Shown one piece after another: positions 1-9,015 of a stretch of 64,000 bases of DNA. Numbering within the stretch: position 1 is the first letter of the stretch; each line of letters begins with the position of its first letter. A model generated the notes under the pieces. It was not told the DNA's origin, searched no databases, and saw only the letters and a list, made by a program, of their open reading frames with translations. The translations under genes and the position numbers were made by a program. Source of the stretch: Saccharopolyspora spinosa NRRL 18395 (GTDB lineage Bacteria > Actinomycetota > Actinomycetes > Mycobacteriales > Pseudonocardiaceae); the NCBI RefSeq assembly GCF_000194155.1, contig NZ_GL877879.1, positions 1,910,637-1,974,636 on the forward strand, written 5' to 3'.

Positions 1-1727
1 CCCGTCAGCTCGGGGAAGTCCTCCTCGCGGAATTCCCGGTTTTCACCGGCGGAGCCGCCGTCCGCTTGGTGGAGCTCGTTCTCTCTGCTGCGCAGTTCCA
101 CGCGGCGGATCTTGCCGGAGATTGTCTTCGGCAGCTCGTAGAACTCCAGCCGCCGCACCCGCTTGTACGGGGCGAGGTGCTCGCGCGCGAACCGCAGGAT
201 GGACAGCGCCGTCGCCCGCGTCGGCTCGTGCCGCCCGGCCAGCACCACGTACGCCTTCGGCACCGCTAGCCGGATCGGATCCGGCGGCGGGACCACCGCC
301 GCCTCGGCCACCGCCTCGTGCTCCAGCAGGACGCTCTCCAGCTCGAACGGCGAGATCCGGTAGTCGGAGGCCTTGAACACGTCGTCGGTGCGGCCGACGT
401 AGGTGATGTAGCCGTCGGCGTCCCTAGATCCGACGTCACCGGTGTGGTAGTGGCCGCCGCGCGTCACCTCGGTGGTCCGGTCGGTGTCGTCGGCGTAGCC
501 GGTCATCAGGCCCACCGGCCGCGGTTGCAGCGCCAGGCAGATCTCGCCCTCTTCGGCCGGCTCCCCGGTGACCGGGTCGAGCAGCGCCACCTCGAAACCG
601 GGCAACGGGCGGCCCATCGAGCCTGGCCGGACGGGTTGGCCGGGGGTGTTGGCCACCTGCACGCTGGTCTCGGTCTGGCCGAAGCCGTCCCGGATGGTCA
701 CCGACCACGCGCGCCGCACCTGCTCGATGATCTCCGGGTTCAGCGGCTCCCCGGCACCGACCACTTTGGATGGCGGAGTGGCCAGCGTGCCGAGGTCGGC
801 CTGGATGAGCATCCGCCAAACCGTCGGCGGCGCGCAGAAACTGGTGATCCCGCAACGCTGCATCTGCGCCATCAGCCCGGCGGCGTCGAACCGGGTGTAG
901 TTGTAGATGAACACCGTCGCCTCGGCGTTCCACGGCGCGAAGACGTTGCTCCACGCGTGTTTCGCCCACCCCGGCGAGGAGATGTTTAGGTGCACATCGC
1001 CCGGCTCAAGGCCGATCCAATACATCGTGGACAAATGGCCGACCGGATAGGACACCTGGGTGTGCTCGACCAATTTCGGTTGCGCCGTGGTACCGGAGGT
1101 GAAGTAGAGCAGCATCGGATCTTCGGCGCGGGTGGGACCGTCCGGGGCGAACTCATCGTCGGCACCGGCACTGTCCGCATAGGACTCCCAACCGGCCACC
1201 GGCTCGCCGACGGCGACGCGCGTGTAGCCGCCGGGCACGTCGGCGAACTTCGCCGCGTCGGCCGCCGTGGTGACCACGTGCCGGGCCCGGCCGCGGTCGA
1301 TGCGGTCGCGCAGGTCCGCCGGGCCGAGCAGCGGGGTCGCGGGGATGATCACCGCGCCCAGCTTCATCGCGGCCAAAATCGTCTCCCACAGCTCGACCTG
1401 GTTGCCGAGCATCAGCACCACCCGGTCACCGCGGGACACGCCCAGCCCGCGCAGCCAGTTGGCGACCTGGTTGGAACGGCGCGTCATGGCGCGGAAGGAG
1501 ACCTGGTGCTCGCTGCCGTAGGCGTCGACGATCCACAGCGCGATAGCGTCCCGCCGTTCGCCGATCGTGTCGAACCAGTCCAACGCCCAGTTGAACTCCG
1601 CCGGCCGCGGCCATTCGAATTCGCGGCGCGCGGTGTCGTAGTCCTCGCGGTGTCGCAGCAGGAAGTCCCGGGCGGTGCGGAACACCCCGGTCGCGGCGCC
1701 TTCCTGTGCTGTGGAATAACCGGTCAC
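1..1727 (-). CDS. AMP-dependent acyl-CoA synthetase, 3' end cut by window edge
   Basis: Activates a carboxylic acid to its acyl-adenylate and then to the CoA thioester in the cytoplasm. The frame is open from the GTG at 1727 to base 1, giving about 575 residues, so only the extreme C-terminus is missing. Visible adenylate-forming motifs in order are YFTSGTTAQPK (P-loop), GFGQTE, HTGDVGSRDADGYITYVGRTDD (written as the segment around HTGD and GRTDD) and the C-terminal lysine motif KTISGKIRR. GTG 1727 is chosen because GGAGGG lies 7 bases upstream; the alternative GTG at 1733 is too close to it. Length and motifs suit the medium-chain/acetyl-CoA synthetase branch, but the acid substrate cannot be read from sequence. 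It is divergent from the GH2 gene across about 200 bp. Confidence 0.9.
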   Translation of the reverse strand, partial: MTGYSTAQEGAATGVFRTARDFLLRHREDYDTARREFEWPRPAEFNWALDWFDTIGERRDAIALWIVDAYGSEHQVSFRAMTRRSNQVANWLRGLGVSRGDRVVLMLGNQVELWETILAAMKLGAVIIPATPLLGPADLRDRIDRGRARHVVTTAADAAKFADVPGGYTRVAVGEPVAGWESYADSAGADDEFAPDGPTRAEDPMLLYFTSGTTAQPKLVEHTQVSYPVGHLSTMYWIGLEPGDVHLNISSPGWAKHAWSNVFAPWNAEATVFIYNYTRFDAAGLMAQMQRCGITSFCAPPTVWRMLIQADLGTLATPPSKVVGAGEPLNPEIIEQVRRAWSVTIRDGFGQTETSVQVANTPGQPVRPGSMGRPLPGFEVALLDPVTGEPAEEGEICLALQPRPVGLMTGYADDTDRTTEVTRGGHYHTGDVGSRDADGYITYVGRTDDVFKASDYRISPFELESVLLEHEAVAEAAVVPPPDPIRLAVPKAYVVLAGRHEPTRATALSILRFAREHLAPYKRVRRLEFYELPKTISGKIRRVELRSRENELHQADGGSAGENREFREEDFPELT

Positions 1728-1934
1728 GTGCACACCCTCCTGGACTCGGCAGCTCGCGCCCATTGCTTGAGCGGGCCAACAACGTAACCTCGCGAGCCCT
1801 ACCGATCCATGCCGGTTGCTCCGATTTGCGGGCGCTCTTTCGGCCGCGTTGACTGTGCGTGCGTTCATGGTCATTGTTGTCGGCTGATGGTGATTGCTCT
1901 TCGCCTTCTTCGGCAAGTCGGTCTGGAGGCAATC
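1728..1934. promoter_or_regulatory. divergent intergenic region
   Basis: This 207-bp gap lies between the divergent acyl-CoA synthetase and GH2 genes and should hold both promoters. An open frame extends upstream of the GH2 gene into it from 1809, but lacks a convincing ribosome site. No clear operator was recognised. Confidence 0.4.
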
Positions 1935-3761
1935 GTGTTGCTGCGAGCCCTGCTGCTCACCACGCTGTTGGCCACCGCCTCCGGGACCCCCGCGCCCGCC
2001 GCCGATTCCGCCGCGGCCCCCGACCCGTGGCGCCCCAAGCCCCCGCCGCTGACCACGCCGTGGACCGACCAGGTCGGCCCGGACAACGCCCTCCCCGAAT
2101 ACCCGCGCCCGCAGCTGACCCGCGAGCGCTGGCTGAACCTCAACGGATTGTGGTCCTACGGCGGCGGATCCACCCCGCCGACCGCGGCGACCGAGCAGAT
2201 ATTGGTGCCCTATCCCCCGGAGTCCGGGCTTTCCGGCATCCAGCGCCACGACGACCACATGCTCTACCGGCGGACCTTCGAGGTGCCGCGGGACTGGTCC
2301 GGGCAGCGGCTGCTGCTGCACTTCGGCGCGGTGGACCAGAAGGCCGAGGTGTCGGTCAACGGCCGGACCGTGGCGATTCACGAGGGCGGCTACACCGAGT
2401 TCAGCGCCGACATCACCGACGCGCTCCGCCCCGGCGCCAAGCAGGAACTGGTGGTGGCCGTCGAGGACCGCAACGACGCCAACCCCTACCCGGTGGGCAA
2501 GCAGCGCAACAAGGCGGGCGGGATCCTCTACACCGGCGCATCGGGGATCTGGCAGACGGTCTGGTTGGAGCCGGTGCCCGACGCGCACATCGCCAAGCTC
2601 GACATCAACCCGGATCTGCGCGGTTTCGACCTGACCGCCCGGACTTCGGCGCGCGCCGGAGAACGGGTCGAGGCGGTCGTCTTCGACGCCGGGGGCAACG
2701 AGGTGTCGCGCGCCAGCGGCCCGGCCGACACGGCCCTGCGGCTGCCGGTGGCGGATCCGCACCTGTGGACCCCCGACGACCCCTACCTCTACGACATCGC
2801 GGTCCGGCTGGTCGGCGCCGACGGCCGCACCCTGGACGAGGTCGGCAGCTACGGCGGGCTGCGCACCGTCGAGCTGGTCGACGACTCGCAGGGGCGACCG
2901 CGGATGGCGCTCAACGGCCGGATCCTGTTCCAGCACGGGCCGTTGGACCAGGGATTCTGGCCGGACGGGATCTACACCGCGCCGACCGACGAGGCGCTGC
3001 GGTTCGACGTCGCCGAGACCAAGCGGCTCGGGTTCAACATGGTCCGCAAGCACGTGAAGGTCGAACCGGCCCGCTGGTACTACTGGACCGACCAGCTGGG
3101 CCTGCTGGTGTGGCAGGACATGCCATCGCTGCCGATCGACCTCGCCGACCCGCCGGGCAGCAACCCGCCGCCGGGCGAGGAGGCCCGCGCGAACTTCCGC
3201 GACGAGCTCACCGCGATGATCGACCAGCTGCGCAGCGTCCCCTCGATCGTGGCGTGGGTGCCGTTCAACGAGGGCTGGGGCGAGTTCGAGACCGCCGAGG
3301 TCGCCGAGCTGGTCCGGCGCACCGACCCGACCCGGCTGGTCAACGCCAACAGCGGCGTGAACTGCTGCTACTCGCTGCCGGACACCGGCTCGGGCGACAT
3401 CTACGACGACCACACCTACGTCGGTCCGGGCAGCCCGGAGGTGCGCGGCGAGCGGGCGTCGGTGGACGGCGAGTACGGCGGGCTGGGGCTGGTCGAGGAA
3501 GGCCACCTGTGGCCCGGCCAGCCGGGCGCGTACGAGATGACCAACAGCCGCGCCGAGCTGACCGACCGCTACGCCGAGGTCAGCCGCGACCTCGCCCGCA
3601 TCGTCGAGATTAGCGGGCTGTCCGCGGCGATCTACACCCAGACCACGGACGTGGAGAACGAGGTCAACGGGTTCTTCACCTACGACCGGCGGATCCTCAA
3701 GCCCAACCCGGACGTCGTCCGCGCTCACAACCTCGCGGTGATCGACGCGGGTACGCCGTGA
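1935..3761 (+). CDS. exported glycoside hydrolase family 2 (beta-galactosidase-like)
   Basis: Predicted secreted GH2 enzyme that hydrolyses beta-linked sugars outside the membrane. I place the start at GTG 1935, not the upstream ATG at 1809, because GGAGG lies 6 bases before it and it opens directly into a signal peptide (VLLRALLLTTLLATASG). This gives 608 residues. The order is jelly-roll sugar-binding domain (WLNLNGLWSYGG, YRRTFEVP), immunoglobulin-like domain, then TIM barrel. The NEGWG motif supplies the acid/base Glu near residue 446 and GEYGG the probable nucleophile Glu near residue 513. The next gene encodes an exported mutarotase, which fits extracellular galactoside use. Galactosidase versus glucuronidase or mannosidase specificity is not settled by sequence. 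Confidence 0.85.
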   Translation: MLLRALLLTTLLATASGTPAPAADSAAAPDPWRPKPPPLTTPWTDQVGPDNALPEYPRPQLTRERWLNLNGLWSYGGGSTPPTAATEQILVPYPPESGLSGIQRHDDHMLYRRTFEVPRDWSGQRLLLHFGAVDQKAEVSVNGRTVAIHEGGYTEFSADITDALRPGAKQELVVAVEDRNDANPYPVGKQRNKAGGILYTGASGIWQTVWLEPVPDAHIAKLDINPDLRGFDLTARTSARAGERVEAVVFDAGGNEVSRASGPADTALRLPVADPHLWTPDDPYLYDIAVRLVGADGRTLDEVGSYGGLRTVELVDDSQGRPRMALNGRILFQHGPLDQGFWPDGIYTAPTDEALRFDVAETKRLGFNMVRKHVKVEPARWYYWTDQLGLLVWQDMPSLPIDLADPPGSNPPPGEEARANFRDELTAMIDQLRSVPSIVAWVPFNEGWGEFETAEVAELVRRTDPTRLVNANSGVNCCYSLPDTGSGDIYDDHTYVGPGSPEVRGERASVDGEYGGLGLVEEGHLWPGQPGAYEMTNSRAELTDRYAEVSRDLARIVEISGLSAAIYTQTTDVENEVNGFFTYDRRILKPNPDVVRAHNLAVIDAGTP

Positions 3762-3890
3762 CGACTGGCGGACGGGATCGCCACCGACCAGCGTGGAAAG
3801 CGATCATGACGCTCGGCCACGTTCCACGGAGGAACGCCCGCCACCCGGGGTGAATTACCGCGTAATCACGCACCTTCCAGGAGGTTCAGG

Positions 3891-4919
3891 ATGCGACGCT
3901 TCACCCGGCGGGCCGCGCTCGCCACCGCTGCGGGCGCGACGACCGCCGCCGCCCTCGCCGGCCACGCCACGGCGCAGCCATCCGGTTCCGGTGGAGCGGG
4001 AGGCCGGCAGACCGCGAACGGGCGGCTGTACGAGATCCGCTCCGGGCGGCAGCGGGCGACGATAGCCGGGGTGTCGGCGACGCTGCTGTCGTGGCAGGTC
4101 GACGGCGTGGAGATGCTCCTGACGCACCCCGCCGACGAGGTCGGCGAGGGCTACCAGGGCAAGACGATCCTGCCGTGGCCGAACCGCATCGACCACGGCC
4201 GCTACACCTTCGGCGGCGAGGAGTTGCAGGTCGCGATCAACGAACCGAAGCGCGATGCGGCTCTGCACGGGCTGATGAGCTTCGTGGAGTGGCAGCCGGT
4301 GCGGCACCGCGCCGACGGCGTGGTCCTGGAGTACCTGCTCCCGCCGGACTACGGCTACCCGTTCCGGCTGGCGTTCCGCATCGAGTACGCCGTGGACGAT
4401 TCCGGGGTGCGCAGCACGCTCAGCGCGATGAACGTCGGCGACGGTGCCGCGCCGTTCGGCACCGCCAACCACACCTACCTCGCTGCTGGCGGGGACCGCA
4501 TTGACGGCATCGTCTTCGAGCTGCCCGCGGACGCCTACTACGTGGTCAACGACCGGCTGATCCCGACCGGTACCGCCCCGGTCGAGGGCACCGAGTACGA
4601 CTACCAGTCGCCGCGACGAATCGGACCGACCGAAATGGACACGGCCTTCACCGGGCTGCGCCGCGGATCCGACGGCAACGCCGTGGTGCGGTTCGCCCGC
4701 CCGGACGGCGTGACTGCCGAGCTCTGGGTCGACCGCACGCACGGCTACCTGCAGGTCTACACCGACGACAGCCCGTCGACCGACCGCCCGGCGCGGGCCG
4801 GGATCACCGTGGAGCCGATGACGTGCGCGCCGAACGCGTTCGTCACGGGCGATGGCCTGATCACCCTGCGGCCGGGCGAAACCCACCGCGGTACCTGGGG
4901 TTACCGCATCGCGGGCTGA
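3891..4919 (+). CDS. exported aldose 1-epimerase (mutarotase-like)
   Basis: A 342-residue galactose-mutarotase-fold protein expected to interconvert alpha and beta anomers of a free aldose. The N-terminus MRRFTRRAALATAAGATTAA carries paired arginines before a hydrophobic alanine-rich stretch, a Tat-type signal. Family features include LPWPNRI near the substrate pocket, HGL (catalytic His region), ANHTYLAA and the C-terminal VEPMTCAPNAF. The ATG at 3891 follows CAGGAGG by about 6 bases. It lies 129 bp downstream of the secreted GH2 enzyme in the same direction, so the pair probably acts together: the hydrolase releases a beta-anomer and the mutarotase equilibrates it. Confidence is high for the fold and moderate for the substrate. 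Confidence 0.87.
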   Translation: MRRFTRRAALATAAGATTAAALAGHATAQPSGSGGAGGRQTANGRLYEIRSGRQRATIAGVSATLLSWQVDGVEMLLTHPADEVGEGYQGKTILPWPNRIDHGRYTFGGEELQVAINEPKRDAALHGLMSFVEWQPVRHRADGVVLEYLLPPDYGYPFRLAFRIEYAVDDSGVRSTLSAMNVGDGAAPFGTANHTYLAAGGDRIDGIVFELPADAYYVVNDRLIPTGTAPVEGTEYDYQSPRRIGPTEMDTAFTGLRRGSDGNAVVRFARPDGVTAELWVDRTHGYLQVYTDDSPSTDRPARAGITVEPMTCAPNAFVTGDGLITLRPGETHRGTWGYRIAG

Positions 4920-5076
4920 CGGAGCGCCGGCTCCTACCGGCCGTCCACGCCGTGGGCCTCGCGCCTCCGGCGTTGACCGGTGAACCGGAGAAGCTGAACT
5001 TATCTGTTCAAGCGGCCGGGTCCGCGTCGCTTGGCAGGCCGTGATCGGCCGATTCACCGGCCAGTACAGTGGACGG

Positions 5077-5916
5077 GTGGCCGAGTACATCCAGATTCCG
5101 ACTCCTGCCGGGAAGTTCGACGCGCTGACCGCCGGTCCCGAGGACGGCCGCCCGGTACTGCTACTGCACGGTTTCCCGGAGGCGGCGGTGCAGTGGAGTG
5201 AACAGCTGTCGGTGCTCGGCGGCGCGGAGTGCTTCGCGGTGGCGCCTGATCAGCGCGGCTACTCCCCTGATGTGCGCCCGGAGCAGGTCGCCGACTACCG
5301 GTTGGAGTTGCTCGTCGACGACGTGCTGGCGATCGCCGAACACTTCGGCTGGCAGCGCTTCGACCTGGTCGGCCACGACTGGGGTGCCGCCGTGGCGTGG
5401 GCGACCGCCGCCGAGCACCCGGACCGGGTCCGCACCCTGACCGCGGTGTCGGTGCCGCACCTGGACGCATTCGGCGAGGCGATGCGTACCGACGAGGACC
5501 AGCACCAGCGCTCGGCGTACATCCAGGCGTACCGGTCCTCCGCCGCGGAGAAGGCCCTGCTGGCGGACAACGCCAAGAAGTTGCGGCAGATCTACTATCC
5601 GGGCGTGCCCCAGCACCACGTCGACGACTACGTGCGGCGGTTCATCGAGCCGGGCGCGTTGCAGGCGGCGCTGAACTGGTACCGCGCGCACCGCTTCGAC
5701 AACCACAAGATCGGCCCGATCACCGTGCCGACGCTGTACGTGTGGAGCACCGAGGACGTAGCGATCGGCTCAACGGCGGCGCTGGCCACCGCCGAGCACG
5801 TCACGGGCCCCTACCGCTTCGAGATGTTGGAAGAGGTCTCGCACTGGATTCCGGAAGAAGCCCCGGAAACCCTCACCCGGCTCCTCCTCCAACACCTGGT
5901 CACTCACCAAGTGTGA
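5077..5916 (+). CDS. alpha/beta hydrolase, epoxide-hydrolase-like
   Basis: A cytoplasmic alpha/beta hydrolase of 279 residues from GTG 5077. The frame also opens at GTG 5041, but alignment to the family begins with VAEYIQIPTPAG. Motifs are HGFPE (oxyanion), DQRGYS, and the nucleophile elbow GHDWGA, where the nucleophile is Asp (about residue 101) rather than Ser. An Asp elbow, followed by YVWSTED and the histidine in VSHWIPEEAPE, is the signature of the epoxide hydrolase and haloalkane dehalogenase branch. Those enzymes form an alkyl-enzyme ester that water then cleaves. HGFPE favours epoxide hydrolase. No signal peptide is present, and the substrate is unknown. Confidence 0.85.
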   Translation: MAEYIQIPTPAGKFDALTAGPEDGRPVLLLHGFPEAAVQWSEQLSVLGGAECFAVAPDQRGYSPDVRPEQVADYRLELLVDDVLAIAEHFGWQRFDLVGHDWGAAVAWATAAEHPDRVRTLTAVSVPHLDAFGEAMRTDEDQHQRSAYIQAYRSSAAEKALLADNAKKLRQIYYPGVPQHHVDDYVRRFIEPGALQAALNWYRAHRFDNHKIGPITVPTLYVWSTEDVAIGSTAALATAEHVTGPYRFEMLEEVSHWIPEEAPETLTRLLLQHLVTHQV

Positions 5917-6018
5917 GTCGTGAACCTGGGACGACGGAGGCAGGCCGCAAGCCGGGCGTCACATCGCTCGTCTGATCGGTTGATATGACGAGCGACTTGA
6001 TTCGCCGCCGGGATCCGC

Positions 6019-6174
6019 ATGGCCGCAGTCGCCACCGAGACCGTTATCGCCATCAGCGGTGCCGTCACTACCATCGCCACCGAAGCGCAGCATTCTTTCA
6101 TCCAGGGTCTGGATCAGTACGCCCGTTCAATGCCGACGGAGCAAGCGGCGAGGCGTTCAGTGGAGGCCGGGTAG
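6019..6174 (+). CDS. possible 51-residue small ORF
   Basis: ATG 6019 to TAG 6172-6174 encodes 51 residues beginning MAAVATETVIAISG and ending RRSVEAG. It could form one amphipathic helix pair. It lies in the convergent gap after the epoxide hydrolase gene and its last 18 bases overlap the end of the esterase gene on the other strand. The ribosome site is weak and I recognise no family, so this may be a chance frame. Confidence 0.2.
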   Translation: MAAVATETVIAISGAVTTIATEAQHSFIQGLDQYARSMPTEQAARRSVEAG

Positions 6175-7038
6175 CGCGTCGGCGAGGAAGGTGACGAATT
6201 CGGGGCCGATGACCTCGAAGACCGACGGGTCGTGACCGCCCGGGAGGACCGAGACCACCGGGGTGTTGGGGTATTCGTCGACCAGGCGGTTGATGCCGTC
6301 CAGGAACGGGTCCTCGTCTCCGGTCCACACACCGACCGGCACGCCGCCGAGATCTCCCAGGCGGCGCAGCGGGTCCACTGCGGACCAGTCCTCCTCGGTG
6401 GCGAAGGCTTCCTTCTCCCGCATGGCTTCCCAGCTCACCTGCAGGGCCGGGGCGACCTCCGCGACCGCCGCGACCGGGTGACCGGCCAGGTTGCGGTCGG
6501 CGGCGTAGTTCAGCGCGCCGAAGCCGCCGGTGGAGATGCCCGCGACCGCGAAGGGCCGGCCGCCGGCGTCGCCCATGCCGTGCTCCCGCAGCCAGCGCGG
6601 GAGTTCGTCGTGGAGCAGGGCGGCCAGGTCGCCGTTGGCCGATCCGTCGTTCCAGTACGGGTTGTAGCCGCCGTCGACGACGGCGAAGCCGAAGGCGGGG
6701 ATGGAGCCCTCGCGGTACAGCCGTTCCAGCGACGCGAGCGTGTCGTACGGGATCGGGGTCGGCCAGACGCCGTCGCGGCCGTGCAGGTAGAGCACCATCG
6801 GGAGGTCCGCTGTGGACTCCAGCCCATCCGGGTACGCGAGGTAGAGCCGCACTGGAGCCCGGCGGTGCTCGGAGTACACGTGCTCGGTGCGGATCACCGG
6901 CATGTCGTGTTCGGACAGTGCCGGCTCCACCACCGGGGCCGGTGACGACGCGTCGTGAAGTGGCGGCGCTGCGCAACCGGCCAGGCCTGCGACCAGCAGC
7001 ACCGCAATCAGCAGGCGGCGGGAGATCCGTTCGCGCAC
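6157..7038 (-). CDS. lipoprotein esterase (alpha/beta hydrolase)
   Basis: A membrane-anchored alpha/beta hydrolase of 293 residues. The N-terminus has a lipoprotein signal: arginines, then LLIAVLLVAGLAGC, whose lipobox LAGC puts the lipidated cysteine near residue 21. Catalytic features are YLHGRDG (oxyanion), the nucleophile elbow GISTGGFG, and a late VLPGGHDPSVF that supplies the histidine. The architecture resembles esterase-D or mycolyltransferase-like proteins that act on cell-surface esters. GTG 7038 is preferred over GTG 7041 because GGAGGAG is better spaced. It is transcribed away from the thiamine-diphosphate enzyme gene. The substrate is not predictable. Confidence 0.8.
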   Translation of the reverse strand: MRERISRRLLIAVLLVAGLAGCAAPPLHDASSPAPVVEPALSEHDMPVIRTEHVYSEHRRAPVRLYLAYPDGLESTADLPMVLYLHGRDGVWPTPIPYDTLASLERLYREGSIPAFGFAVVDGGYNPYWNDGSANGDLAALLHDELPRWLREHGMGDAGGRPFAVAGISTGGFGALNYAADRNLAGHPVAAVAEVAPALQVSWEAMREKEAFATEEDWSAVDPLRRLGDLGGVPVGVWTGDEDPFLDGINRLVDEYPNTPVVSVLPGGHDPSVFEVIGPEFVTFLADALPGLH

Positions 7039-7356
7039 CACGTCTCCTCCACGGTCCGGTTGGTCCAGTTCGACACCTTAGGACCTGTTTCCGAAAACGT
7101 TTCGCGTGGGTGGTCGCTCAGCGGAGGCTCGGGCGATGTCCGGGCGGACGCGCCTGACCAGGGCCGTTGTCGGCGAAGGACGTCCGAGAACCGGTGGCCG
7201 CGCCAGTTGGCGGCGGCTTCGCCGCCTCGGAGGCAGTGCCCTCGAGCAGTCTTCGTGCCCCCGCTCGGCGTTTGCTCGGACTGCGGGTGGCGGCGAGCAT
7301 GGCAGCGAGATACGTCCATGCGGACGGCATCGGAGCGAGATGCTTAGGAGCGGCAC
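7039..7356. promoter_or_regulatory. divergent intergenic region with a palindrome-like site
   Basis: This 318-bp stretch separates the divergent lipoprotein esterase and thiamine-diphosphate enzyme genes. Near 7091-7106 it holds CCGAAAACGTTTCGCG, an imperfect palindrome of LacI/GntR-operator size; no regulator gene lies next to it. No other coding signal is convincing. Confidence 0.3.
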
Positions 7357-8901
7357 GTGAAGGGTTCCGAGAGCCTGCTGGCCACGGCGACCGCGGCCGG
7401 CGTCCAGGCCTGCTTCGCAAACCCCGGCACCACCGAGATCCCCCTCGTCGAGGCGTTCGACCAGGTCCCCGGTGTGCGCGCGGTGCTGGCCCTGTCCGAA
7501 GGCGTGGTGACCGGCGCTGCCGACGCCTATGCGCGCATGACGGGCATCCCCGCGATGACCCTGCTGCACCTGGGCCCCGGATTCGCCAACGGCATCGCGA
7601 ACCTGCACAACGCGCGGCGCGCCCGCACCCCGATGATCAACATCGTCGGCGAGCACGCCACCTGGCACCAGCCCGCCGACGCCCCGCTGAACAGCGACAT
7701 CGAGTCCCTGGCCCGGCCAGTGTCCGGCTGGGTCGGCCGCACCACCTCGGCGGCCAGCACCGCCGTCGAGTTCGTCGAGGCCTACCAGGCAACGCTCCAG
7801 CAGCGGCTGCCCGCCACCCTCATCGCCGCCGCCGACCACATGTGGGGCCAGGGCGGAATGCCCGCGGAGGTCCCTGCCCCACCGGGTCGGCCGGTGGTCG
7901 ACGACCAGCAGGTCGCCGCGATCGCGAAGCTGTTGTCCAGCGGCCGCAGGCGACCGGCCCTGCTGTTGGGCGGGCACGCGCTGAGCGCCGAAGGCATCCG
8001 CACCGCCGCGCGCATCGCGTCGACCGTCGGCGCCGAGGTCCTGGCCGAACGCTCCTTCGCACGCATCGAACGCGGCCCGCAGATCCCGCCAGTGCGGTCG
8101 CTGCCGCACCTCCCGGCGGACGTGATCAAGGCCCTCGACGGGTTCTCGCACCTGGTCCTGGTCGGCGCGCGGACGCCGGTGGCGTACTTCGGGTACCGCG
8201 GCATGCCGAGCTTCCCGCTACCCAACGACCTCAAGGTGCACACGCTGGCCGACACCGACCAGGACGCCGTCGAAGCACTGCGCGCGCTGGCGGATGCGAC
8301 CGGCAGCACGGCGGCCGATCTGCCGAGCGCCGAGCGGCCGCAGGTGCAGTCCCCGGAAGGGCCGCTGACGGCGGCGAGCATCGCGTCGGCGATCGTGCTG
8401 ACCCAGCCCGAGCACGCGATCGTGGTCAACGAAGGGGTGTCCTCCGGGGCGGCGTACCCGGCGATCGCCGCTGCCGCGCCACCGCACACCGAGCTGACCA
8501 ACACCGGCGGCGCGATCGGCATGGGCATTCCAGCGGCCACGGGCGCCGCGATCGCCTGCCCGGACCGCGCGGTGATCAACTTCCAGGCCGACGGCAGCGC
8601 CGCCTACACCGTCCAGGCGCTGTGGACGCAGGCCCGCGAGAGCCTCGACGTCGCCACGGTGATCTGCGCGAATTCCCGCTACCGGATCCTGGAAGCCGAG
8701 CTCCAGCGGGCGGGCGCCGACGAGCTGGGCACGGTGGCGGCGAGCCTGACCAGCCTGGCGGATCCCGCAGTGGACTGGACGGCGGTCGCGCGAGGCTTCG
8801 GCGTGCCCGGCAGCCGAGCCACCACCGGCGAGGAGCTGCTCGACGCACTCCGCAGGGCGCACGCCGAACCAGGCCCCCACCTGATCCAAGCCGTGCTGTA
8901 G
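7357..8901 (+). CDS. thiamine-diphosphate-dependent enzyme, acetolactate synthase/benzoylformate decarboxylase family
   Basis: A 514-residue ThDP enzyme starting at GTG 7357, with TAGGAG 6 bases upstream. The N-terminal Pyr domain begins with ANPGTTEIPLVEAF and carries the cofactor-activating Glu in LSEGVVTGAADAYARM. A central domain follows, and the C-terminal PP domain shows the cofactor loop QADGSAAYTVQALWT then CANSRYRIL. The usual GDGS is QADGS here, so the first metal-loop glycine is changed. Proteins of this type are annotated as acetolactate synthase large subunit-like, but no small regulatory subunit lies nearby. A stand-alone decarboxylase or carboligase is therefore more likely than a branched-chain amino-acid enzyme. 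It has no FAD-specific signature I can rely on. Confidence 0.8.
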   Translation: MKGSESLLATATAAGVQACFANPGTTEIPLVEAFDQVPGVRAVLALSEGVVTGAADAYARMTGIPAMTLLHLGPGFANGIANLHNARRARTPMINIVGEHATWHQPADAPLNSDIESLARPVSGWVGRTTSAASTAVEFVEAYQATLQQRLPATLIAAADHMWGQGGMPAEVPAPPGRPVVDDQQVAAIAKLLSSGRRRPALLLGGHALSAEGIRTAARIASTVGAEVLAERSFARIERGPQIPPVRSLPHLPADVIKALDGFSHLVLVGARTPVAYFGYRGMPSFPLPNDLKVHTLADTDQDAVEALRALADATGSTAADLPSAERPQVQSPEGPLTAASIASAIVLTQPEHAIVVNEGVSSGAAYPAIAAAAPPHTELTNTGGAIGMGIPAATGAAIACPDRAVINFQADGSAAYTVQALWTQARESLDVATVICANSRYRILEAELQRAGADELGTVAASLTSLADPAVDWTAVARGFGVPGSRATTGEELLDALRRAHAEPGPHLIQAVL

Positions 8902-8903
8902 CG

Positions 8904-8931
8904 CCTGGCGATTTCGCGCGAAATCGCCAGG
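8904..8931. terminator. perfect 28-bp palindrome after the ThDP enzyme
   Basis: Each arm is CCTGGCGATTTCGC and its exact complement follows with no spacer. It starts 2 bases after the stop codon. As RNA it would fold into a strong hairpin, so a transcription terminator is likely, although no T-run follows. The core GCGATTTCGCGCGAAATCGC resembles the hairpin at 22737-22796. Confidence 0.65.
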
Positions 8932-9015
8932 GCACCAGGTGCTCGGGGCCTGGGTGGGAGCCGACCGTGAGTCCCTTCGGACGCGGGTCCAAAGGGACTC
9001 ACGGACCCCCAGTCA

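Noticed and set aside
318-1787. Two plus-strand frames over the first 1.8 kb
   Set aside because: They are antisense to the acyl-CoA synthetase, whose minus-strand frame is open to the window edge and shows all family motifs.
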